Shown: positions 25,970 through 33,262 of the stretch, one piece after another
Layout of the letters: each line of letters begins with the position of its first letter
How positions within the stretch are numbered: the stretch's first letter is position 1
Translations under genes and position numbers: made by a program
NCBI RefSeq assembly: GCF_041240605.1
Contig: NZ_CP162487.1
Location: forward strand, 1,309,001-1,373,000
From: Xanthomonas sp. DAR 80977
GTDB taxonomy: Bacteria > Pseudomonadota > Gammaproteobacteria > Xanthomonadales > Xanthomonadaceae
DNA: 64,000 bases
Direction: 5' to 3'
The notes under the pieces: model-generated
Database searches by the model: none
Told to the model about the DNA's origin: nothing
Seen by the model: the letters and a program-made list of their open reading frames with translations, nothing else

Positions 25970-26764
25970 TCAACCGATCAGCCCGTCGACCGGCGAGGAG
26001 GCGCTGGCGTAGCGCTTGCGCGGGATGCGCCCGGCCAGGAACGCCTCGCGTCCGGCCTCGACCGCCTTGCGCATCGCGCTGGCCATCAGCACCGGGTTGC
26101 GCGCGCCGGCGATGGCGGTGTTCATCAGCACGCCGTCGCAGCCCAGTTCCATCGCGATCGCCGCGTCCGAGGCGGTGCCGACGCCGGCATCGACGATGAT
26201 CGGCACCTTGGCGTTGTCGATGATCTCCAGCAGGTTGTAGCGGTTCTGGATGCCCAGCCCGGAGCCGATCGGCGCGGCCAGCGGCATCACCGCCACGCAG
26301 CCGATCTCCTCCAGGCGCTTGGCCAGGATCGGGTCGTCGCTGGTATAGACCATCACCTCGAACCCGTCGGCGACCAGGATCTCGGCGGCCTTCAGGGTCT
26401 GCACCACGTCCGGGAACAGGGTGCGCTGGTCGCCCAGCACTTCCAGCTTGGTCAGGTTGTGGCCGTCGAGCAGTTCGCGCGCCAGGCGGCAGGTGCGCAC
26501 CGCGTCCTCGGCGCTGTAGCAGCCGGCGGTGTTGGGCAGGATGGTGTAGCGCTCCGGCGGCAGCACGTCGAGCAGGTTGGGCTCGCCGGGGGTCTGGCCG
26601 ATGTTGGAGCGGCGGATCGCGACGGTGACGATTTCGGCGCCGGCGGCCTCGGTGGCCTGCCGGGTCTGTGCGAGATCGGCGAACTTGCCGGTGCCGGTGA
26701 GCAGGCGGGAACGGTAGGGCTTGCCGGCGATCACCAGCGCGTCGTGGGGGGCGGGAGCGTTCAT
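25970..26764 (-). CDS. thiG: Thiazole synthase
   Basis: ThiG builds the thiazole phosphate ring of thiamine from deoxyxylulose phosphate, dehydroglycine (or iminoglycine) and ThiS thiocarboxylate. The 264-residue protein has [15 protein letters not shown], the Schiff-base lysine region [24 protein letters not shown] and [18 protein letters not shown], all typical. The start is the ATG giving MNAPAPHD; an ATG six codons upstream is possible. thiS lies 67 bases upstream on the same strand. Confidence 0.95.
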   Translation of the reverse strand: MNAPAPHDALVIAGKPYRSRLLTGTGKFADLAQTRQATEAAGAEIVTVAIRRSNIGQTPGEPNLLDVLPPERYTILPNTAGCYSAEDAVRTCRLARELLDGHNLTKLEVLGDQRTLFPDVVQTLKAAEILVADGFEVMVYTSDDPILAKRLEEIGCVAVMPLAAPIGSGLGIQNRYNLLEIIDNAKVPIIVDAGVGTASDAAIAMELGCDGVLMNTAIAGARNPVLMASAMRKAVEAGREAFLAGRIPRKRYASASSPVDGLIG

Positions 26765-26831
26765 CGCCGGATTATCGCCCATCGCACCCGGCGCTGCCGA
26801 GTCGGGAAAGGCGCATCGCGCCGCGCGGGAT

Positions 26832-27032
26832 TCAGCCGCCGCCCAGCGCGTGCACGATCTCGACCCGGTCGCCGTCGTGCAGCGCGTGCGCGGCGTGCGC
26901 GCCGCGCGGCACGATCGCGCCGTTGACCTCGACCGCGACGCGGCGCTGCGCCAGCCCTTCCTCGAGCAGCAGGGCGGCGACGGTGGTGTGGGGTTGCAAG
27001 GGGCGGGCCTGGCCGTTCAATTCGATGTTCAT
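26832..27032 (-). CDS. thiS: Sulfur carrier protein ThiS
   Basis: ThiS is a ubiquitin-fold carrier whose C-terminal glycine is adenylated and turned into a thiocarboxylate, the sulfur donor for the thiazole ring. The 66-residue protein begins MNIELNGQ, has the usual hydrophobic core ([21 protein letters not shown]) and ends in VHALGGG, giving the required terminal Gly-Gly. The frame is open upstream but the family start fits this ATG. Operon with thiG and probably trmB. Confidence 0.93.
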   Translation of the reverse strand: MNIELNGQARPLQPHTTVAALLLEEGLAQRRVAVEVNGAIVPRGAHAAHALHDGDRVEIVHALGGG

Positions 27033-27185
27033 GTCATCATTGTGCAATGCGTGCCGCCGGGTGCGCGATTTATTGCGGCAGTGCAACGTGAGCGTGAGGG
27101 GCAGAGGTGAAATCATGTCGCCATGCGGCTGCGTATGTTCTGGCCGTGCCCCGAGTCACCTTCATTATCGCCCGGGAGGGCATCC

Positions 27186-29006
27186 ATGACTTCGTCCATC
27201 CGTCCACTCCGTTCGTTGCTGGCTGCCGCGATCGTGCTCGCCGCCGCGCCCGCGTTCGCGCAGCAAACCTATAGCCGCACCGTGTTCTTCGGCGACAGCC
27301 TGACCGACGCCGGCTACTACCGGCCGCTGCTGCCGGCCTCGGCGCAGGCGGTGACCGGCCAGTTCACGACCAATCCGGACTGGGTCTGGGCGCAGTACAT
27401 CGCCGACTACTACCACGTCAACGGCCACGCCAACGGCAACGGCCAGATCGGCGACAACTACGCCGCCGGCAACGCCCGCGTCGGCGTGGCCAACCCCAGC
27501 GCGCTGGGCGTGGCGCCGTCGCTGGCGACGCAGGCCAGCAACTACCTGGCCGCCAACGGCGGCAAGGCCGACCCGAACGCGCTGTACAGCGTGTGGGGCG
27601 GCGCCAACGACCTGCTCGCGGTGGCGGGCGGCGCACCGGCGCAGAGCACCATCGCCAGCGCGGTGACCTCGGAAGTGGGCATCGTCGCCAGCCTGCAGAA
27701 CGCCGGCGCGCGCTACGTCATGGTCACCACCATCCCCGATGTCGGCCTCACCCCGCGCTTCCGCGCCGGCGGCGCCACGGCGATGGCGCAGGGCACCGCG
27801 CTGGCCAGCAGCTACAACAGCGCGCTGTTCGCCGGGCTCAAGAGCGCCGGGCTGCAGGTGATCCCGGTGGATACCTTCCACCTGCTGCAGGAAGTGATCG
27901 CCAGCCCGTCCACCTACGGTTTCAGCAACTACACCGGCACCGCCTGCCAGCCGCAGATCACCTCGCAGTCGCTGACCTGCAACCCGACCAGCTACGTCAG
28001 CGCCGACGCCGCCGACAGCTACGTGTTCGCCGACGGCATCCATCCCACCGGCCGCACCCACGAAATCCTGGCGCAGTACGCGCTGTCGATCCTGGAAGGC
28101 CCGCGCCTGCAGCAGGTGCTGAGCCACTCGGCCGAGGTCACCGGCCGCTCGCGCGCCGACCAGGTCGCCTGGCACGTCGACGGCCGCCCGGAAGCGGACG
28201 GCATGCGCTGGTGGGGCAACCTGCGCGGCGACATGCAGCGCTACTCGCACGGCGACCTGTACGACGGCCTGGCCCCGGCCGGCCTGTTCGGCGTGGACTG
28301 GTCGCGCGGCGAGTGGGTGTTCGGCGGCTTCGGCGGCTTCGGCCGCGTGGATGCCGACTTCGGTAACCGCGGCGGCGACTACACCCAGGACGACAGCACC
28401 CTGGGCGGCTTCGCCGGCTGGTATGGCGAGCACGCCTGGGTCAACGCCCAGGTCAGCTACAGCTGGCTGAGCTACGACGTCAAGCGCAAGGTCAACCTCG
28501 GCCCGGCCACCATCGAGCACAACGGCTCGCCGGACGGCAGCAACCTGACCGCGGCGCTGCAGGGCGGCTACGAGTTCGGCGAGGGCACGTTCAAGCACGG
28601 CCCGGTGGCCGCGGCGATCTGGCAGAAGGTCAAGCTCGACGGCTACACCGAGAGCAACCCGAACTCCAGCGCGCTGGGCTATTACGACCAGGACGTCGAG
28701 TCGCTGGTCGGCCGCGTCGGCTGGAAGGCCGGCCTGGATCTCGGCGCGGTGAAGCCGTACCTGCAGGCGACCTACGACCACGAGTTCAAGAAGGGCGAGC
28801 AGGCCACCGCATGGCTGCAGACCATGCCCGACCTGGGCGCCTATGCGGTGCCGGGCCTGGCCATCGACCGCAACTACGCCTCGGTGGTGCTGGGCGCGCG
28901 GACCAGGCTGTGGGGCCTGGAAAGCAATGTCGGCATCGCCGCCACCACCGGCCAGAGCCGCGCGCACGACACCTCGCTGTTCGTGAACTTCGGCGGCAGC
29001 TTCTAA
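27186..29006 (+). CDS. GDSL esterase autotransporter (EstA-like)
   Basis: This 606-residue outer-membrane enzyme is of the EstA type: an esterase passenger held on the cell surface by a C-terminal beta-barrel. A signal peptide ending in APAFAQ is followed by FFGDSLTDAG with the nucleophile Ser38, GGANDLL for the oxyanion hole, and the acid/His pair in FADGIHPT. From about residue 340 the autotransporter barrel follows, rich in alternating aromatic residues and ending in FVNFGGSF, with the terminal Phe usual for outer-membrane proteins. EstA-like enzymes hydrolyse short- to medium-chain esters and in Pseudomonas affect rhamnolipid and motility. Confidence 0.92.
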   Translation: MTSSIRPLRSLLAAAIVLAAAPAFAQQTYSRTVFFGDSLTDAGYYRPLLPASAQAVTGQFTTNPDWVWAQYIADYYHVNGHANGNGQIGDNYAAGNARVGVANPSALGVAPSLATQASNYLAANGGKADPNALYSVWGGANDLLAVAGGAPAQSTIASAVTSEVGIVASLQNAGARYVMVTTIPDVGLTPRFRAGGATAMAQGTALASSYNSALFAGLKSAGLQVIPVDTFHLLQEVIASPSTYGFSNYTGTACQPQITSQSLTCNPTSYVSADAADSYVFADGIHPTGRTHEILAQYALSILEGPRLQQVLSHSAEVTGRSRADQVAWHVDGRPEADGMRWWGNLRGDMQRYSHGDLYDGLAPAGLFGVDWSRGEWVFGGFGGFGRVDADFGNRGGDYTQDDSTLGGFAGWYGEHAWVNAQVSYSWLSYDVKRKVNLGPATIEHNGSPDGSNLTAALQGGYEFGEGTFKHGPVAAAIWQKVKLDGYTESNPNSSALGYYDQDVESLVGRVGWKAGLDLGAVKPYLQATYDHEFKKGEQATAWLQTMPDLGAYAVPGLAIDRNYASVVLGARTRLWGLESNVGIAATTGQSRAHDTSLFVNFGGSF

Positions 29007-29024
29007 GCGCGGTCTCAAGGTTGT

Positions 29025-29057
29025 CCCTCGTGCCCGGCCGCGCGCCGGGCACGAGGG
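29025..29057 (+). terminator. Strong hairpin after the esterase autotransporter
   Basis: A perfect 14-pair stem with a five-base loop starts 18 bases after the stop codon. There is no T-run, so it may act as a transcript-stabilising hairpin or a Rho-assisted terminator rather than a classical intrinsic terminator. Confidence 0.55.
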
Positions 29058-29215
29058 AGTGTCTGGACGGGCGCCGCCGAAGCCCTCCCGCAGACATCCC
29101 AACTGCAAGTGTCGGCATGGCGATCGCTCGGGTGCCGGCGCCCCGTCGCTGCAGCCTGGTCGCGCCGATTTCTTGCGCAACCGCCGGCCCACCGCATAGA
29201 CTGCACACCGGCAAC

Positions 29216-29289
29216 GCGGGCGTAGCTCAATGGTAGAGCTGTAGCTTCCCAAGCTACTGACGAGGGTTCGATTCCCTTCGCCCGCTCCA
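29216..29289 (+). tRNA. tRNA-Gly (anticodon CCC)
   Basis: A full cloverleaf can be drawn: seven-base acceptor stem GCGGGCG/CGCCCGC, a D arm with GTAGAGC-type sequence, anticodon stem GTAGC/GCTAC around loop TTCCCAA with anticodon CCC, TPsiC arm with GGTTCGATTCC, discriminator T and encoded CCA. It reads GGG glycine codons. The broken integrase gene begins about 100 bases downstream, so its 3' end is the likely attachment site of the remnant island. Confidence 0.95.
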
Positions 29290-29391
29290 GTCCCGCGAAT
29301 TCCAGTGCCAAGTTGTTGACCGCGCTGGCTATTTCTACCGACTGAGGACCGTCTCGAACGACCTCCCAAGGTATCGTTTGAGGTATCGTTT

Positions 29392-30086
29392 TTGTCAAAA
29401 GCCCTCTTGCTGCATCGGCCATCAGGCCTCTACGTGCGCTTCTTGGTTCCTGCTGATTTGCGGGGCAAGTCGGCTCGCGTTTTCTGGTTCGTTCTCTTCA
29501 TCTTCGCCCCGGCGATGCTGCGCGTCTGGTGTCTGCCTACATGGGGATGGCACTATCGAACGCGTTCCAAGCATTGAGGCAGGGGAAGCTGGTGGATCTG
29601 GACGAAGTGCTGCGCCGCATTCGAGAGCAAGGACTGCGCGAACTCACATTGACCGATGTGACGCTGCCCAACGGCACGCATCTGGGCAAGGCCCAGATCG
29701 ACACGCCCGAAGACGCAGCGCTATTTGCTGAGTTGTTGCGCGAACCTGCCGCTGGAAATACCGAGCCTGCCAAACCAAGTGGCTGGCGCACCGGAAAGAA
29801 GGCGACTGGCCCGCTGTTGTCCAAAGCGATTGCGGATCACTTGGGGGACTTGGGTCGCGCCAAGCTCCACAGCAAGACAGTGCTTGAAAGCTGCCATTCG
29901 CTGCGCTTGTTTGATGGTGCCGTAGGACAAGACCTCGCGGTGTCCGAGTTGACGGCAGACCATGTGCGCGCATTTTTCGATGTCGTGAGGTAGTGGCCGT
30001 CGAATGCGACCAAGCGCGCGCCCTACAAGCGCCTTGCTGTCATGGAGGTGGTGGCGCTTGCCCAAGCCAAGGAAGACTGTCTTTGA
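29392..30086 (+). pseudogene. Tyrosine-type integrase remnant (broken, 3' truncated)
   Basis: The frame opens with a TTG giving LLHRPSGLYVRFLVPADLRG, the N-terminal DUF6538-like start of phage-type integrases. A frameshift near 29479-29487, in a run of T, moves the coding into another frame (VRSLHLRPGDAARLVSAYMG onwards). That frame reaches an in-frame TAG at 29991-29993, after which the integrase-like reading resumes (WPSNATKRAPYKRL) and stops at 30084-30086. The C-terminal catalytic domain with the Arg-His-Arg-Tyr residues is absent. Its place next to tRNA-Gly shows an old integration event. Codon use is less GC-rich than the neighbours. Confidence 0.75.
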
Positions 30087-30483
30087 GTTGAAGCCAATCT
30101 CGAATCGCGATAACGAAGAGCTGTACCTCCGGATAGCAAAGCCTCAGATAGCTCGTTACTTGAAATCTGCGAACAGGCCTGTCACTGACGAACAGAGTAA
30201 AATGTGCACAGGCTGGACTGCCGGTCAGTCGACTGACAATCTTTTCAGCCAAGGCGAGTATCTTGGAGCCATCCAGGTTGGCGGAGGCTTTTTGCGTCAA
30301 GTCTACGACATAACGCTCTATCACGACACGCACCCCGGTAATACTGGCTTGGTTTTTTATAGTGTGGACTTAGTCGATTACCCCGTGGGTCGAGAAGTGG
30401 ATCGTGTCTTAAGGGACATGAAAGGCGTCGCTCCTTGGTACGTTTTGCCCACACTCGCAAACCGGTTATCTCCGGCAAAGTAA
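30004..30483 (+). CDS. Unrecognised protein, 5' end probably lost
   Basis: The frame is open from an ATG at 30004, but its first 27 codons lie over the integrase remnant in another frame. Real coding probably begins near 30085, where a TTG at 30088 is the only near start, so the natural start may have been deleted. The convincing part (about 130 residues) contains TVFELKPISNRDNEELYLR, GEYLGAIQVGGGFLRQVYD and VLRDMKGVAPWYVLP. I find no known motif and no membrane segment. A good terminator follows at 30528. It belongs to the decayed island and is of uncertain function. Confidence 0.4.
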   Translation: MRPSARPTSALLSWRWWRLPKPRKTVFELKPISNRDNEELYLRIAKPQIARYLKSANRPVTDEQSKMCTGWTAGQSTDNLFSQGEYLGAIQVGGGFLRQVYDITLYHDTHPGNTGLVFYSVDLVDYPVGREVDRVLRDMKGVAPWYVLPTLANRLSPAK

Positions 30484-30527
30484 GAGCGATCTTCATTTGC
30501 AAATTTCAAGCGAAAAGCTGAACCTCG

Positions 30528-30565
30528 CCCCGATCGATGAGACTTTCGTCGATCGGGGATTTTCT
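30528..30565 (+). terminator. Intrinsic terminator between two island genes
   Basis: CCCCGATCGA and its perfect reverse complement TCGATCGGGG form a 10-pair stem with an 11-base loop, followed directly by ATTTTCT. It ends the transcript of the gene stopping at 30483, and it argues that the next gene starts downstream at 30581 rather than at the TTG at 30497. Confidence 0.65.
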
Positions 30566-30580
30566 AGTATTAAAGGGGAG

Positions 30581-31345
30581 ATGGCTCTCGCGACGGCGGT
30601 CTTTGGGCCTGATAGTTACCATAAGTTTATTGAAAATCAGTCTTCTCCGGAGCTTTTTGTTGCCGCCAAGGAGCGGGATAATGAGCTTGGCGTTCGACTT
30701 GGGGAGTGGAAAGCCAACTCTCGGGATGAGGTGAATAAGGCCGTCGGGCTTATCTTGGATGATCCTATTCTCGATTTCTTGCGAAAGCGCAATTTGCTCG
30801 TGCGGTTCTTTCCTGAACAATGCGGACAGATGCTATCTGCGCATCTGCGGGGCTATCAAGACAGCGTCGAGCAAGAGATTGAGAATCTCTGTGTCGTCAC
30901 ACGCGGATCCGCCATCGATTTGAAAGGAGCGGAATCGATTGTTGCGCGGAAGCAAATATTCAATGAAGTGGCGAGGGGCGCTTTTCCGAGAGTTGGGCTA
31001 GCTGTTGCAGGCGAAAAGGATGGGTTACTTCGCTTCTCTGGGGTAGGAAACGATGGTGCTAAGATCTCAGCACAGATGGAGCCTTCATCTCTCACTAGAA
31101 TATATGTAACTCATACATGGCCGACAATTCGATACTGGCCTTTGATGCAGTTTAGCTTCGTCGTCAAGAAGAGGGTTAAGGGCGAGAAGAAGGCGGCGTT
31201 CATGATGCCGCCCGACGTCCAGTCACTGGCAGCGCTGCGTCTAGGTAAATACGAGGACAGTCACTCGTTAGAGGTTGCTGTGCGCGCTTTGGCGTTATGG
31301 ATCGAACTGGGATTTTTCGGTGGCCCGCCCAAGAAGGATTGTTGA
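30581..31345 (+). CDS. Unrecognised island protein
   Basis: I do not recognise this 254-residue protein (a TTG 28 codons upstream would extend it but lies before the terminator). The ATG at 30581 is preceded by AAAGGGGAG, somewhat close to it. The protein looks soluble and mixed alpha/beta. Distinct patches are RNLLVRFFPEQCGQML, KQIFNEVARGAFPRVGLAV, IYVTHTWPTIRYWPLMQF and a lysine-rich tail ending in KKDC. Lower GC and its place in a tRNA-Gly island indicate transfer. Island genes of this kind are often defence or competition factors, but nothing in the sequence proves that. Confidence 0.55.
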   Translation: MALATAVFGPDSYHKFIENQSSPELFVAAKERDNELGVRLGEWKANSRDEVNKAVGLILDDPILDFLRKRNLLVRFFPEQCGQMLSAHLRGYQDSVEQEIENLCVVTRGSAIDLKGAESIVARKQIFNEVARGAFPRVGLAVAGEKDGLLRFSGVGNDGAKISAQMEPSSLTRIYVTHTWPTIRYWPLMQFSFVVKKRVKGEKKAAFMMPPDVQSLAALRLGKYEDSHSLEVAVRALALWIELGFFGGPPKKDC

Positions 31346-31390
31346 CGTTATCAGAACTTTGAACCATTCCGGGCGGCGTAGAGGGGTAAT

Positions 31391-31724
31391 TTAGAGGTCG
31401 CTGGTGTCTACACTCAAGTCGGCTATCAGGTCATAGATGAGTTTCCGATGGATGTCGGCAGTCTCGATACGCGCCGATTCGCGAAGTCGAGCGCATCGTT
31501 GAGGAAGCGAGATTTCAGGTCGGCACGCCGTCATGCGGTGTCAGCACGATGCCGATTTCGATGTCGCTGCTCAGCAACTCGATGCCAAAAAAATGCGTGC
31601 AGCGATGTGCTGCCCGCGCGACGACTTCGTCGCTGAACAAGCGCCGTTCAAGCATGATCTTGAAGCCCTGCATCGCTCTGCGTTTCCCTCGCAGCTCCCT
31701 TGCGATAGTGGGACTTTGCGCCAA
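31391..31724 (-). pseudogene. Broken gene resembling HxsD (His-Xaa-Ser system)
   Basis: An open frame (31515-31724) reads LERRLFSDEVVARAAHRCTH and IEIGIVLTPHDG, then stops. In a second frame comes RFLNDALDF and in a third LRESARIETADIHRKL followed by IYDLIADLSVDTSDL and a TAA at 31391. Joined across two frameshifts, these parts give a protein of about 100 residues whose order resembles HxsD, a partner in the His-Xaa-Ser radical-SAM peptide systems. The identification is from memory of the family pattern. No HxsB, HxsC or HxsA gene is visible. Confidence 0.35.
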
Positions 31725-31830
31725 AGTTGGATGGCTGCATCCGTTGAATCAGAAAAAATTCCAGGTTTGTAGAGGAATACGTGTTCTCCGAGCCTGCAGC
31801 AGAACCAGGCTTATGACCGGTTGTCGTCGC

Positions 31831-32922
31831 TCAGGACTGCGTGGCGATCGCGAATTCGTCCAGCTGGCGTTGCGCCATGCTGCTGTTGTTGAGGATCACC
31901 ACCGTTTCGCGCGTGTCCAGGCGGTGCGCGAGCAGCGAGCGATAGCCGGCGGTGTTGCCGGTTTCCCAGGCGTAGGTGCGGCGCTTGCCGTGCAGCGTCA
32001 GTGTCTTCACGCGGCCGCCGAGCGCATATTCTTCCGGCATTTCCACCGTGTTGAGCTGCCGCAGCGACGCTGGCGACAGAAAGCCCTTGTCGTAGACGCG
32101 GTGCGCGGCCTGCATCAGGTCCTGGGCATTGCTGAAGTACCCGCCGGCCGCGGCTATGAAGCCCGGGCGGTCGTAGGCGCGCCGCTCGGGCGGCGACAGC
32201 GTCCGGTAGGAGGGAACCGTGGTCGGGGCGGTCGCGATCGCCGCGCCGGTGCCGGTATGGCGCAGCTCCAGCGGGTCCAGGACCAGGGTGCGGATCGCGT
32301 CCGTGAAGCGCATGTCGGCGACCGCTTCGACGATCGCGTAGACAATGATCCAGTTGGCGAAGATGTAGTCGAACTTCGCGCCCGGCTCGAACGCGAGGTC
32401 GGCGCTGGCGAATCGGCGTACCGCCTCGGCGGCCGGCAGGTCGAGCGTCGCCAGCGATGGATCGGCCTTGACGGCCGGGCTGAACTGCTCGGTCAGGCCG
32501 CTGCTGTTGGACAGCAGGCGGCGCAGGGTGATGCGGGCGCCGGTGTCGGCGCGATAGTCCGGTAGCCAGGCGGTGATCGGCCGGTCGAGGTCGAGCCTGC
32601 GCCGTTCGACCAGGCGCAGCACCGCCAGCGTCGTGAGCCATTTGGAGATCGAGGCGATCCCGTAGACGTCGTCGATCTTTGCCGGCCGCCGCGCTTCCAC
32701 GTCCACGATGCCGAAGGGCTGCGCGTAGGCGACCTTGCCGTCGCGGGCGAGCAGGACTACGCCCTGGAAGGCGTTCGCCTTCGCCCAGGTGTCGATGATG
32801 GCTGGCGCTTCCTGCGCGGCCGCCGACGCGCGGCGAGGCAACGCGGCCAGCAGCAGCGTCGCGCCGAACGCTGCCAGAAGCGATCGGCGCGACATCGGCG
32901 CAGGGATGGGGGCTTCGATCAT
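31831..32922 (-). CDS. Serine hydrolase of the class C beta-lactamase-like family
   Basis: This 363-residue exported protein has a signal peptide with a twin-Arg-like MSRRSLLAAFGATLL start and a beta-lactamase/DD-peptidase fold. The SxxK nucleophile motif is SISK in IASISKWLTTLA. The second motif is atypical: FDYIFANW stands where family members have YSN, and the third (HxG) is replaced by GNTAGY. Such proteins include esterases and peptidases of unknown substrate. A ribosome site GGAGA supports the chosen start. Its 5' gap to the phospholipase gene is 340 bases. Confidence 0.82.
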   Translation of the reverse strand: MIEAPIPAPMSRRSLLAAFGATLLLAALPRRASAAAQEAPAIIDTWAKANAFQGVVLLARDGKVAYAQPFGIVDVEARRPAKIDDVYGIASISKWLTTLAVLRLVERRRLDLDRPITAWLPDYRADTGARITLRRLLSNSSGLTEQFSPAVKADPSLATLDLPAAEAVRRFASADLAFEPGAKFDYIFANWIIVYAIVEAVADMRFTDAIRTLVLDPLELRHTGTGAAIATAPTTVPSYRTLSPPERRAYDRPGFIAAAGGYFSNAQDLMQAAHRVYDKGFLSPASLRQLNTVEMPEEYALGGRVKTLTLHGKRRTYAWETGNTAGYRSLLAHRLDTRETVVILNNSSMAQRQLDEFAIATQS

Positions 32923-33262
32923 GGCGCTGTCTCCGGATGATCCGCGCCGGCGAAGCGCGAGGCGCCGGACGCGACCGTTGCTGGCGTCCAGCGTGCCAAT
33001 CGCGCTGCTGCGAGCGGCGCTGTCGGCCAGGCGATGGTGCCAAACATGATGGCAATACGGACACCCACTTCCATTCGGTTCCCCTCGTATGGTCTCGGTC
33101 CAGCGCAAGATGCCGACGCTGCGCCGATGGGCACGAGCATAACCGGACCGTGGCGCGTCGTTGCCCTGCGCGCCCGCCGCGACACGGCCTGTCAAACCCG
33201 CTTCATCTGCGGCGCCTACGCTGGCCGGTCAGTGAGCGCATGCTCGTCGCCGGTCTCTCCCC
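32923..33262. other. Gap between serine hydrolase and phospholipase C genes
   Basis: These 340 bases between divergent genes show no supported gene or repeat. They must hold both promoters; I cannot place boxes reliably. Confidence 0.4.

Noticed and set aside
29216..33000. Direct repeat of the tRNA-Gly 3' end as a right attachment site
   Set aside because: I looked for the acceptor and T-arm sequence downstream and found no second copy.
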